Source: CAZMGG01 sp964565715
GTDB lineage: Bacteria > Planctomycetota > UBA1135 > UBA2386
Length of the DNA: 48,814 nucleotides
Assembly: GCA_964565715.1 (NCBI GenBank)
Contig: CAZMGG010000029.1
Coordinates: 1-48,814 of the forward strand
Direction of reading: 5' to 3'
The position numbers and the translations under genes were made by a program. The notes under the pieces were generated by a model. It saw nothing but the letters and a program-made list of their open reading frames with translations. It did no database searches and was not told where the DNA came from. Positions 32,401 through 40,446 of this stretch are shown in pieces (position 1 is the first letter of the stretch; each line of letters begins with the position of its first letter).

Positions 32401-32612
32401 TTCTGCGGCACCGGGATCCAGACGTTGATCTGGTTCTGCGACATGCCGCCGGGCAGGAAGCGCAGCGGCAGGCGGTGCAGGGCGACGGCGCCGATCACGA
32501 TGGTGGCCAGCGCCACCATCAGCGACAGCACCGGCCGGTCGACGAAGGTGCCGATCAGGCCGCCGGGGGTGGGCGGTCCCGGGGGGGGCGGGGCTGCCGG
32601 CAGGCCGCTCAT
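29478..32612 (-). CDS. RND efflux transporter, second subunit of pair
   Basis: 1044 aa, a full-length RND protein: an N-terminal helix (FVDRPVLSLMVALATIVIGA), a large periplasmic loop, helices 2-6 with GMVVDNSVVVLENIRR carrying the conserved helix-4 acidic residue, a second periplasmic loop, and a final helix bundle with LGGIVVNNGIVLLDYIKRQRE. The second loop contains an unusual Gly/Arg/Glu insert (GERGGRGGMRGGDRSEEED). A Pro-rich N-terminal tail (PAAPPPPGPPTPGG) precedes helix 1. It exports drugs, metals or lipids using proton motive force, as part of an inner-membrane trimer. Its ATG overlaps the stop of the upstream RND gene (ATGA). No TolC-type outer-membrane gene is in the window. It abuts cheW tail to tail. 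Confidence 0.92.
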   Translation of the reverse strand: MSGLPAAPPPPGPPTPGGLIGTFVDRPVLSLMVALATIVIGAVALHRLPLRFLPGGMSQNQINVWIPVPQNRSPEEVQDKIVEPLEEAVRTISGLQRVRSRAGSGSGWVSIQLDEDMDPNLAAAEVRDRIQRAMLRWPEGVDRYFTWKEDGGSAPLAFLQALTPARNSTWDHLLDQVVRPRLEAVDGVGRIDLWGLSDESIRIWFDRDRLLAHRVDLRDLLTRLGGDNFTMPLGELETGRQNFLVRIDNKFRSTGEIEDWPVRPGLRLGEIATIERRPEVRDELSRFNGKHTYTGVVRAAAEANPVAASDGLRAAFEELRRDPRLRDLDVRFLFDQGQFIREGLQNLLSSALQGGLLALVVLWLFVRSLPMTATIALAIPLTLLLACATTYFAGDSLNICSMAGLTLAVGMVVDNSVVVLENIRRLREQGHRLRDACVQGAREVLLPVTIATLTTVAIFLPIMFLQKPALRATFSSLGRPLTAALLASLLVAMLLMPAGLRVFGSGPRGVSTGARPPGWLGGLNAALLGFALRHRALAVGLLLALFVSTLGVASTLTLTGSNMSPFRPGEVAVHFGFPRGYDLAAAEATFRRYEEYIEQNRDRWEVESVGGRFSRAGGRIDLFFTRKMAPDETQRIRGEVLADWPPVPGVRLQLGERGGRGGMRGGDRSEEEDQRNFVVRLYGRDSEFLLARAMETQRLLLARPEVESVDVPAVASNQEIQVTIDRQRIQELAVRPEAVFGVLATGLQGRDLGRFEEAGREIRLVAQFDARTKPDLADLQDTRLTSDGGADQRLAELGDIAFARAVDDIEGQDGRINVVLIGRRAEAVTPTAMREVITDVMRGIALPPGYSWSEEGPQRRVAEEIRDLAVCGLLGLFLVFLLMAILFESLVLPFAILFSTVPVAIIGAIWSLRLFGGGAADAMAMIGTLVLGGIVVNNGIVLLDYIKRQREAGADRTAAIMEGVRVRLRPIFMTATTTIVGLLPMAVFGDRSEGVSYVGLSIAVAGGLAFSTVLTAVVVPLGYTVADDVTRWFFGTLGWVRRRG

Positions 32613-35600
32613 GGCCGCCGATCCGCCAGCGAGTAGACCACCGGCACCACCACCAGGGTCAGCAGGGTCGAACTGGCGAGCCCGGCGATCACCACCACCG
32701 CCAGGGGTGCGCGCAGTTCCAGGCCCTCGCTGCCGCCGCCGAGGAACGGCACGCCGACCAGCCAGCCGGTCTGCGGCAGCAGGCCCAGCAGCGTCGTCAG
32801 GGTCGTCATCAGCACCGGTCGCAGCCGCCGCCGGCCGCCCTCGACGATGGCCGCCGCCTTCGGCATGCCCTCGGCGCGGAGCTGGTTGACCTGGTCGATC
32901 AGCACGATGGCGTTGTTGACGACGATGCCGGCGAGCACGATCCCGCCGAGGAACGCGATCACCGACACCTCGAGCCCGGACAGCTCCAGGCCGAGCACCA
33001 CGCCGATCAGCGCCAGCGGCACCGAGGCCATCAGCACCAGCGGCTGCACGATGCTCTCGAACTGGCTCGCCATCACCACGTAGACCAGGAACACAGCCAG
33101 GCCCAGCGCCAGCAGCAGGCTCTGCCGCGACTGCTCCATGTCGCGCTTCTGGCCGCCGAGGCGGGCCTCGACGCCCTGCGGCAGGTCGAGGCCGGCGAGC
33201 GCGGCCTCGGCGCGGAGCTGGGCCCGGCCCAGGTCGAAGCCCTGCACGTCGGCGGTGACCTCGGCGCCCCGCACGCTGCCGAGGTGGCGGATCTCGCTCG
33301 GACCCTCGCGGCGGGTGATCTCCGCCACCGTCGACAGCGGGATCTCCGGATAGCCCTGGGGATTGACGTTGAGGGCGCGCAGCGCCGCCTCGGTGGCCAG
33401 CTCCTCCTTGGCCATCCGCACCCGCAGGTCGATCTTCTTCTCGCGTTCGGCGAACAACGTCGGCACCTCGCCCTGCACCTTGGCGCGGAGCTGGCGGGCG
33501 ATCACCTCGGCCTCGATGCCCAGCGCCGCCAGCCGGTCGCGGTCGAGGCGGATGCTCAGCTCCGGGTTGCCGCGCTGCAGGGTGGCGCGGGCGTCGCGCA
33601 GGTCGGGGATCGCCGCCAGCGCGGCGGTGACCTCGTCGCAGGCCCGGCGCAGGTCGACCAGGTCGTGACCGACCAGTTCGATCACCACCGTCGCCCGGAA
33701 CTGCAGCACCGACGACACCGCGAAGCGATGGCTGAGCACCGCCGGCTCGGTCCGGACGATGGCGGCGATCGCGTCGCGGGTCCGTTCCTCCTGCTCGGCG
33801 CGGTTCGGCGCCGGCCGCAGCCGCACCTGGATGCGGGCGCTGTGTTTGCCCTGCTCGCTGTCGTTCAGCTCCTCGGGGTCGGTGCCCGAGGCGACGAAGG
33901 TGCGCTCGACCTCGGGCAGCGCGGCGATGCGCCGTTCCAGCGCGGTGGCGACCTCGTCGGTGTTGCGCACCGTCGAGGCGCGCGACAGGAACGCCTCCAG
34001 CCAGAACTCGCCCTGGTGGACGTCGGGCAGGATGGTGGTGCCGAGCCCGGCGCCGCGCCAGCCGGCGGCGGCGAGCAGCAGCAACGCCGCGGTCAGCACC
34101 AGGCCGCGCCGGCGCAGGGCGAGGCCCAGCACGGCCGGGTAGGCGCGCTCGGCGCGGTCGTAGGCCGCCTGGAACAAGGCGCCGACGGGCCGGAACAGGA
34201 CCCCGAGGCCTCGCAACAGGAGCCGGACGCCGCCGCCGACGACCAGCAGGGCGAGGGCCAGCAGCCAGGTCAGCAGGAAGCCGACCGCCCGCAGCGGCAG
34301 CAGGCCGGCGAAGGCGAGCCAGCCGAGCGCCGCCGGGAAGCCGCGGCCCCGGGGCCGGTCGCCGACGATCCAGGCGGGGCCGCGGCCGAGCGCACCGGGC
34401 GCGGGGGTCGCGGCCGGCATCCGCAGGGACGCCAGCATCGGCACCAGGAACAGGGCCACCAGCAGCGACAGCAGCAGGGCGTAGACCACCGTCAGCGCCT
34501 GGTCGCGGAAGATCTGGCCGGCGAGGCCCTCGACGAACACGATGGGCGCGAACACCGCCACCGTGGTCAGCGTGCTGGCGATCACCGCGCCGGCCACGCG
34601 GCTGGTGCCGCGCACCGCCGCCGTCCGGCGGTCGGCGCCGGCCTCGCGCTCCCGCACGATCGACTCCAGCACGACGATCGAGTTGTCGACCAGCATGCCG
34701 ACGCCGAGCGCGAGCCCGCCCAGCGACATGATGTTGAGGTCGATGTCCGACAGGAACATCGGCGCGAACGTGGCCAGCAGGCTGATCGGGATCGACACCG
34801 CCATGATGGCGGTGGGCGGCAGCCGGCGCAGGAACAGCAGGATGACCAGGATCGCCAGGATGCCGCCCTGGATGGCGTTGCCGAGCACGTCGTCCACCGC
34901 CTGCTGGATGAACGTCGACTGGTCGCTGAGCAGGGCGATGCCCATGCCCTGCCGTCGCAGTTCGAAGGCCAGGAAGTCGGTCATCGCCGCCCGTTGTCGC
35001 AGGGCCGCCTGCCGCTGCAGCGGCTCGGCCTCGACGTCGGCGGCGAGCGGCTCCAGGTGCCGGCCGGCCGCCACGGCCCGCTGCTGCGCCTCGGTGCCGA
35101 ACACCAGCTCGCGCACCCGGCGGCACAGGTCGACGATGTTGGCGTCGGCCTCCTTGCGCACGTCGAGCAGCACGCACGGGCGGCCGCCGACCCGGCTGAT
35201 CACCTCGGGCTCCCGCGGCAGCCGTTCGACCCGGGCCACCTCGCGCAGCCGGATCGACGTCTCGCCGCGCCGGGCGACGATGGTGTCGCCGATCTCCTGC
35301 AGGTCGCGGTACTCGTTGAGGGTGCGGACCAGGAACTCGGTCCTGCCCTCCTCGACGACGCCCGACGCGGCGTTCATGTTCTCGGCGCCGATCCGGGCGG
35401 CCACCGCGGCGATGTCGAGGCCCTTGGCGGTGAGCGCCTGGTCGTCGACGCTGACCCGGATCTCCTCCTCGTCGCCGCCGCGCAGCGACACCGCCGCCAC
35501 GCCCTCCACCTGGGCCAGCCGTTCCTCGAGTTCCAGGTCGGCGTAGTTGCGCAGCGCGATCAGGTCGTGGTCCTGCTCCGCCGACAGGCCGAGCGTCAGC

Positions 35601-36028
35601 ACCGGGTCCAGGGCCGGGTCGTAGCGCAGCACCAGCGGCCGGCCGGCGCCCGCCGGCGGGAAGAAGCGGTCGAGGCGCTCGCGCACCTCCTGCACCGCGA
35701 ACACCATCGGCGTGCCCCAGGCGAACTCCAGCACCACGTCGGAGACGCCGGGCCGGCTGACGCTGTAGACCCGGCGCACGCCGGGCGCCACCGAGACCAG
35801 CTCCTCGACCCGCTCGCTGATCCGTTCCTCGATGTCGCGGGGGCCGGCGCCGGGATACTCGGTGCGCACGGTCACCGTCGGATACGACACGTCCGGCAGG
35901 AGGTTGACCGGCAGCCGCTGCAGGCCGACCGAGCCGAACACGCACACGGCGAGGAACACCATCGCCACCGCCACGCGGCGTTCGACGGTGAAGGCGAAAA
36001 AGCTGCGGCGCGCCGACGGTTCGTTCAC
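32609..36028 (-). CDS. RND efflux transporter, first subunit of pair
   Basis: 1139 aa. The start FFAFTVERRVAVAMVFLAVCVFG, then RLPVNLLPDVSYPTVTVRTEYPGA, is typical of the hydrophobe/amphiphile and lipid-export RND branches. Helix 4 reads LGVGMLVDNSIVVLESI, and helix 10 IVLAGIVVNNAIVLIDQVNQLR. It is about 100 residues longer than usual because of a hydrophobic, Pro/Gly-rich insert between helices 6 and 7 (WIVGDRPRGRGFPAALG, then two further hydrophobic stretches around 34200-34320). It starts seven bases after the membrane-fusion protein gene and overlaps the second RND gene. The two RND proteins differ widely, so a heteromeric MdtBC-like trimer is possible (inference). Confidence 0.92.
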   Translation of the reverse strand: MNEPSARRSFFAFTVERRVAVAMVFLAVCVFGSVGLQRLPVNLLPDVSYPTVTVRTEYPGAGPRDIEERISERVEELVSVAPGVRRVYSVSRPGVSDVVLEFAWGTPMVFAVQEVRERLDRFFPPAGAGRPLVLRYDPALDPVLTLGLSAEQDHDLIALRNYADLELEERLAQVEGVAAVSLRGGDEEEIRVSVDDQALTAKGLDIAAVAARIGAENMNAASGVVEEGRTEFLVRTLNEYRDLQEIGDTIVARRGETSIRLREVARVERLPREPEVISRVGGRPCVLLDVRKEADANIVDLCRRVRELVFGTEAQQRAVAAGRHLEPLAADVEAEPLQRQAALRQRAAMTDFLAFELRRQGMGIALLSDQSTFIQQAVDDVLGNAIQGGILAILVILLFLRRLPPTAIMAVSIPISLLATFAPMFLSDIDLNIMSLGGLALGVGMLVDNSIVVLESIVREREAGADRRTAAVRGTSRVAGAVIASTLTTVAVFAPIVFVEGLAGQIFRDQALTVVYALLLSLLVALFLVPMLASLRMPAATPAPGALGRGPAWIVGDRPRGRGFPAALGWLAFAGLLPLRAVGFLLTWLLALALLVVGGGVRLLLRGLGVLFRPVGALFQAAYDRAERAYPAVLGLALRRRGLVLTAALLLLAAAGWRGAGLGTTILPDVHQGEFWLEAFLSRASTVRNTDEVATALERRIAALPEVERTFVASGTDPEELNDSEQGKHSARIQVRLRPAPNRAEQEERTRDAIAAIVRTEPAVLSHRFAVSSVLQFRATVVIELVGHDLVDLRRACDEVTAALAAIPDLRDARATLQRGNPELSIRLDRDRLAALGIEAEVIARQLRAKVQGEVPTLFAEREKKIDLRVRMAKEELATEAALRALNVNPQGYPEIPLSTVAEITRREGPSEIRHLGSVRGAEVTADVQGFDLGRAQLRAEAALAGLDLPQGVEARLGGQKRDMEQSRQSLLLALGLAVFLVYVVMASQFESIVQPLVLMASVPLALIGVVLGLELSGLEVSVIAFLGGIVLAGIVVNNAIVLIDQVNQLRAEGMPKAAAIVEGGRRRLRPVLMTTLTTLLGLLPQTGWLVGVPFLGGGSEGLELRAPLAVVVIAGLASSTLLTLVVVPVVYSLADRRP

Positions 36029-36034
36029 CGTGGC

Positions 36035-37267
36035 CTACTTCCCGGCCGCGGCCAGCTCGACCGGCGTCTGGTCCTTCAGGTCCTCGTGGCCGCTGGTGAT
36101 GACCAGGTCGCCGGCCTGCAGGCCGGCGTCGCCACGATTGCGGCACTCCACCAGGTCCTCCAGCTCGACGCCGCGATCGAAGCCGATCCGGATCGCCTTG
36201 CCCTCGCGCACCGCCATCACCACCGACACGTCGCCGTCGGACAGCACCGCGGTCTTCGGGATCAGCAGGGCCTCGCGCTCGGATTCGGCCAGGATGCGGG
36301 CGCGCAGGAACATGCCGGGCACCAGCCGCCGGGCATCGGCCGCCCCGATCCGCACCCGCATGCGGAAGTGGCCGGTGGCGCGATCGACCACCGGGCCGAC
36401 CAGGTCGATCGCCGCGCCGAACTCCTCGCCCGGCAGCGCGTCGGTGGTGAAGCGCACCTCCCGGGCCGAGCGGCACAGGTCCAGTTCGGACTGCGGGCGG
36501 TCGAACCAGGCCACCAGCGCGTCCGGATCCACCAGCTCGAACAGGGCCTGGCCGGCGGTGACCACGGCGCCGGCGGTCACCGCGCGCGTGGTGAGCACGC
36601 CGGCGAACGGCGCCAGCAGGCGATGGTCCTCCAGCCGCACCGTGGCCTCGCGCACCTTCGCCTCCAGCTCGCCGATGCTGGTCTCGATGCGGGTGACGTC
36701 GAGGCCGGCCTTGCGTTCGTTGAAACCGGCGACCTGCAGGGCCTCCTCGGCGCTCTTGGTGGCCAGTTCGGCCTCCTGCAGGGCCTTCGGCGCCACGAAC
36801 TCCTTGTCCATCGCCGCCTGCCGCTCGAACTCGGCGCGGGTGCGCTGGCTCTCCAGCCGCGCCTGCGCGACGCGCCGGCCGGCGGCCTCCACCTCGAGCT
36901 TCGCCAGGTCCAGGTCGACGCGCCGGGCGGCGAGCTGCACCTGCAGCTGCTCGACCGCCGATCGCGCCTCGCGGTCGTCGAGCTCGGCCAGCAGGTCGCC
37001 CTTGCGCACGGGGCTGCCGGCGTCGGCGTGCAGCGCCCGCAGGCGGCCCGGCACCCGCGAGGTGATCTGCGTCTGGTGCTCCGATTCGAGGAAGCCGGTG
37101 GTGCGCAGCTCGCGGCGCACCGGCCGCACCTCGGCCGGCACGGCGCGCACCAGACGCGGCCGTCCGGTCTCGTCCTTGGGCGATGCGTGGGTCTTCGGGG
37201 AACAGGCCGCAGCCAGCAGGGCGAGCAGGGCGAGCGGGAACGAGGGGGCGGGGCGGACGGCGGGCAT
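36035..37267 (-). CDS. RND membrane-fusion (periplasmic adaptor) lipoprotein
   Basis: 410 aa. The signal peptide ends in the lipobox LAAAC with Cys22. The domain order is that of HlyD/MdtA adaptors: a barrel-sandwich start (VPGRLRALHADAGSPVRKGDLLAELDDR), an alpha-hairpin of about 100 residues with heptads (LQVQLAARRVDLDLAKLE), the return lipoyl half (LLAPFAGVLTTRAVTAGAVV), a beta-barrel and a membrane-proximal domain (IPKTAVLSDGDVSVVMAV). It links the RND pump to an outer-membrane channel in the periplasm. It is the first gene of the minus-strand operon. Upstream, on the minus strand, TTGGCA lies around 37330-37325 but no matching -10 is clear. The divergent moeA gene is 92 bp away. Confidence 0.92.
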   Translation of the reverse strand: MPAVRPAPSFPLALLALLAAACSPKTHASPKDETGRPRLVRAVPAEVRPVRRELRTTGFLESEHQTQITSRVPGRLRALHADAGSPVRKGDLLAELDDREARSAVEQLQVQLAARRVDLDLAKLEVEAAGRRVAQARLESQRTRAEFERQAAMDKEFVAPKALQEAELATKSAEEALQVAGFNERKAGLDVTRIETSIGELEAKVREATVRLEDHRLLAPFAGVLTTRAVTAGAVVTAGQALFELVDPDALVAWFDRPQSELDLCRSAREVRFTTDALPGEEFGAAIDLVGPVVDRATGHFRMRVRIGAADARRLVPGMFLRARILAESEREALLIPKTAVLSDGDVSVVMAVREGKAIRIGFDRGVELEDLVECRNRGDAGLQAGDLVITSGHEDLKDQTPVELAAAGK

Positions 37268-37359
37268 GGCGGGGCGGGCGGAGGTGCGGCGGCGGCGCCG
37301 CGCGGACTTGGCCGGAAACTACGTGCCAAGGGGGGGGCGCGAGAGTAGCAGAACGGACC

Positions 37360-38604
37360 ATGGCCGCACCGCTTCCCCTCGCCGAGGCCCTCGACCACGT
37401 GCTGCGGATCGATTGCGCGCCGCTCGCCGTCGAGACCCGGTCCCTGGCGGATTGCCTGGGGCGGGTGCTGGCCGAGGATGTACGCGCCGACGGGCCCTGG
37501 CCCAGCACCGATCGGGCGGCGATGGACGGCTTCGCGCTGCGGGCCGGCGACGAGGGGATCGCCGCCGGCACGCGGCTGCCGGTGGTGGGCGAGAGCCTGG
37601 CCGGGCATCCGTTCGCCGGCGGACTGCGGCACGGCCAGGCGATCCGGATCATGACCGGTGCGGTGGTGCCGCCGGGGGCCGACGCGGTGGTGCCGGTCGA
37701 GCTCACCAGCGGGTTCGCCGGCGAACTGGTGGAACTGCAGGAGAACGTCGCGCGCGGCGACCACATCCGGCCCGCGGGTTCCGAGGTGGGCCCGGGCCAG
37801 CTGCTGTTGCGGGCCGGCACACGGCTGACAGCGGCCGCGATCGGCGCCCTGGCGGTGCTCGGCCGGCTGCAGCCGGCCGTGCGGCGGGCGCCGGTGATCG
37901 GCATCGTCGCCACCGGCGACGAGGTGGTGCCGGCGGAGCGGGCGCCGGCGCGCCATCAGGTGCGCGAGAGCAACTCGTGGGCGATGGCGGCGCAGGTGCA
38001 GGAACTGGGCTGCACACCGCTGCGGCTCGGCATCGCGCCCGACGAGCCGGCCGGCCTGCGCGCCATGCTGCAGCGCGGCCTGGCGGAGGCCGACGTCCTG
38101 GTGACGATCGGCGGCGTCAGCAAGGGCAGCCACGATCTCGTGCACGGCACCCTGGTGGAACTGGGCGTGCGGCAGGTGTTCCACGGCATCGCGCTGAAGC
38201 CGGGCAAGCCGACGTTCTTCGGCGCCGTCGATGCGGCCGGCGGGCCGCGGGCGCGCTTCGTGTTCGGCCTGCCGGGCAACCCGGCGTCGAGCTTCACGGT
38301 GTTCGATCTGCTGGTGCGGCCGCTGCTGCGGCGCCTGCTCGGGGAGGCGAGCGCGCCGCCGGAGGCCGGCGCCTTGCTGTCCGGCGCCTGGTCGCCGAAC
38401 CGGCGGCTGCAGGCGCTGCCGGCGGCCCTGCACCTGGGCCAGGACGGCGGGTTGGTGGCGCGACTGCTGCCGGGCAGCCCCAGCGGCGATCCCTTCGGGC
38501 TGCTCGGCGCGCACGGCTACGTGCTGCTGCCGGGAGGCGTCGGCCCGGGCACGCAGGCGACCGCCACCGTCGTGCCGATGGGCCGGGGGATCCCGCTCGC
38601 GTGA
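37360..38604 (+). CDS. moeA: Molybdopterin molybdenumtransferase MoeA
   Basis: 414 aa, standard length, started at the ATG at 37360. Hallmarks are LPLAEALDHVL, DRAAMDGFALRAGD (domain I), IRIMTGAVVPPGADAVVPVE (domain II), VATGDEVV and IGGVSKGSHDL of the MoaB/Mog-like catalytic domain, and VFGLPGNPASSFTVFDLLV, followed by a C-terminal beta domain. It inserts molybdate into adenylylated molybdopterin in the cytoplasm. The presence of moeA implies molybdenum enzymes in this organism. Its stop overlaps the GTG of the next gene. No other molybdenum-cofactor gene is adjacent. Confidence 0.95.
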   Translation: MAAPLPLAEALDHVLRIDCAPLAVETRSLADCLGRVLAEDVRADGPWPSTDRAAMDGFALRAGDEGIAAGTRLPVVGESLAGHPFAGGLRHGQAIRIMTGAVVPPGADAVVPVELTSGFAGELVELQENVARGDHIRPAGSEVGPGQLLLRAGTRLTAAAIGALAVLGRLQPAVRRAPVIGIVATGDEVVPAERAPARHQVRESNSWAMAAQVQELGCTPLRLGIAPDEPAGLRAMLQRGLAEADVLVTIGGVSKGSHDLVHGTLVELGVRQVFHGIALKPGKPTFFGAVDAAGGPRARFVFGLPGNPASSFTVFDLLVRPLLRRLLGEASAPPEAGALLSGAWSPNRRLQALPAALHLGQDGGLVARLLPGSPSGDPFGLLGAHGYVLLPGGVGPGTQATATVVPMGRGIPLA

Positions 38605-40244
38605 GGCCCGGCGGCTTCGGAATGGCGCTGCTGGCGGCGGTGGGGCTCTGCGCGGCCACGCCGCCGGCCTGGTTCCCCGGCGGCGAATGCCTGCTGCTGC
38701 CGGGTCTGATGGCCCTCTACGCGCTGGCCACCGCTGCCCGCTGGCCGCTCCTGTGGGCCTACCTCGTGGGGCTCGCCCACATGCTGTGGTTCTCGTGGTC
38801 GCTGCGCCACGTGAACCCACCGGGCTACCTCGCCGTCGGCGTGCTCGGCGGCTGCTACTACGTGCTGCTCTGCTGGCTCTGCCGGCGGCTCTGGCGCTGG
38901 CCCGGTCCGCTGGCCTTCGGGCTCGCCACCGCCGCGGCGTTCTGGCTGCGCGCGGTCATGCCCGAAATCGCCTATCCGCACGGGCAGCCGTGCCACGCGT
39001 TCTGGCAGCAGCCCTGGCTGCTGGGCGCCGTGCGGTGGGGCGGCGAGCCGCTGGCCAACGCGCTGCTGGGGGGGCTGGCCGCCGCGCTGGTCGAGGCGCT
39101 GCGGAGCTGGCGGGTGGCGGTGCCGCGGCTCGCCGGCGCCGCGGTCTCTGTGGCGGTGCCGGCCTTGCTGCTGTTCGCCCTGGCCGCCATTCCGCCTCCC
39201 GGACCGCCGGCGCTGGCAGCAGGGGCGTCGGCCGGCCTGCGGGTGGCGGCGATCGAGCCGGGCTTCGGGCCGCAGTTCCAGTACGGGCCCGACTATGCGC
39301 GGCTGTTCGTCGAACGGCTGCTGCGGCCGACGGTGGCGGTGGCCGGGCCCGGCGTGCCGGACGAACGCGCGCCGGACCTGGTGCTGTGGCCCGAGAGCAC
39401 CCATCCGGGGCTGGTGACGCCCGCCGCCACCCCTTCGGGCCTGCAGTGGACCACCGCCGGCCTGGAGCCGGTCCGCCTGCACCCGCGCACCCGCCTCCTG
39501 GTCGGCGCCGACCGCCGCCAGGAGATCGATGCGGCCAGCACGCCCGCCGCGGTCCTGCTCGACCATCGCGGCCGCTTCCAGGGGCACCAGGAGAAGCAGC
39601 GCCTCGTGCCCGGCGGCGAGTTCGTGCCGTTCGCGAGCTGGCTCGGCGACGCGTGGCGGACCTGGCTCGAGGAGCAGGTGCGGGAACGGATGGGGGCGGT
39701 GCCGCGGGCGGTGGCGGGCGGCTCCCTGCCGCCGTTGCGCACCGCGGACGGGATCCCGTTCGGCACGCTGCACTGCTACGACAACGCGTTTCCCGGGCCG
39801 GCCCTCGACCAGGTCCGGCAGGGCGCCCGGCTGCTGTGCGTGTTGTCCAACGAGGCCTGGTATCACGGCGGCGGCGAACTGGACCAGCTGGCGGCGATGA
39901 CCGTGATCCGGGCGCTGGAGACCGGCACGCCCCTGGTCCGCTGCACCGTGGATGGCGCCACCCTGGCGGTGGACGGGCAGGGGCGCGTCCTGGACCGCCT
40001 GCCCTGGCTGCCGCTGCCGCGCAGCGAGGCCCGCACCATGACGGTTTTCGTGCCCCTGGGAGCGGGGGCACTGGGACCCATGGCATGGCTGCTTCCGGTC
40101 CTGCCCGTCACCATCCTGGGCCTGATCGGCCTTGGTCTGCTGCACGCGGCGGTGGCGTGGGCTAAGCTTCGGGCAGTCCGGCCCAACCGAACGGATGCGC
40201 CCGGGAGTGTCCCCGGGTTCCGCACTCGCTCGGGTGGTTCTTGA
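38601..40244 (+). CDS. lnt: Apolipoprotein N-acyltransferase-like protein
   Basis: 547 aa with an N-terminal block of about six to seven hydrophobic helices, a nitrilase-type domain (about 205-500) and a final helix (MAWLLPVLPVTILGLIGLGL). The catalytic triad is visible and nearly at the E. coli positions: Glu265 in LWPEST, Lys332 in HQEKQRLVPGGEFVPF and Cys392 in LHCYD. Most Lnt proteins have CYE; the residue after Tyr is Asp here. It adds the third acyl chain to lipoproteins in the inner membrane, in keeping with several lipoproteins encoded in this window. The GTG start overlaps the moeA stop. The TTGACG promoter of the next transcription unit overlaps its stop codon. Confidence 0.85.
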   Translation: MRPGGFGMALLAAVGLCAATPPAWFPGGECLLLPGLMALYALATAARWPLLWAYLVGLAHMLWFSWSLRHVNPPGYLAVGVLGGCYYVLLCWLCRRLWRWPGPLAFGLATAAAFWLRAVMPEIAYPHGQPCHAFWQQPWLLGAVRWGGEPLANALLGGLAAALVEALRSWRVAVPRLAGAAVSVAVPALLLFALAAIPPPGPPALAAGASAGLRVAAIEPGFGPQFQYGPDYARLFVERLLRPTVAVAGPGVPDERAPDLVLWPESTHPGLVTPAATPSGLQWTTAGLEPVRLHPRTRLLVGADRRQEIDAASTPAAVLLDHRGRFQGHQEKQRLVPGGEFVPFASWLGDAWRTWLEEQVRERMGAVPRAVAGGSLPPLRTADGIPFGTLHCYDNAFPGPALDQVRQGARLLCVLSNEAWYHGGGELDQLAAMTVIRALETGTPLVRCTVDGATLAVDGQGRVLDRLPWLPLPRSEARTMTVFVPLGAGALGPMAWLLPVLPVTILGLIGLGLLHAAVAWAKLRAVRPNRTDAPGSVPGFRTRSGGS

Positions 40245-40268
40245 CGGTCCCAGCCTCTGGGCTAGCAT
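40241..40268 (+). promoter_or_regulatory. Strong sigma-70-type promoter of the coiled-coil operon
   Basis: TTGACG (40241-40246), a 16-bp spacer and TAGCAT (40263-40268) form the best consensus match in the window. Transcription from about 40275 gives a leader of about 170 bases containing a CTGCC/GGCAG hairpin and a six-codon frame at 40407-40427 (ATG CTG GTG CAG TTC AGC TAG) just ahead of the ribosome-binding site. The rest of the 40245-40446 gap holds no gene. Confidence 0.65.
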
Positions 40269-40446
40269 GCCCCGCCTCTCGGCCCTCTTGCCGCGGGTGG
40301 CGCCTGCCCTCCCAGGCAGCCGTCGGAACCGCGACAGGCTGGAACGACCCCTTCTCAACCCTTCGACGTTCTGCTCCCCACCCAAGGCCCCTGCAAGCAC
40401 GGCGTCATGCTGGTGCAGTTCAGCTAGTTAGGAGTACCAGGTCACC

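Noticed and set aside
33284..37348. Plus-strand frame of more than 1300 codons antisense to the RND genes
   Set aside because: His/Arg/Gln-rich shadow of the minus-strand transporter genes, with no recognisable fold.
29478..37913. One minus-strand frame open for about 2800 codons across the RND operon and beyond
   Set aside because: Only its 29478-32612 part carries RND motifs; upstream it runs out of frame through the other RND gene, the adaptor and moeA. Stop codons are rare in alternative frames of very GC-rich DNA.
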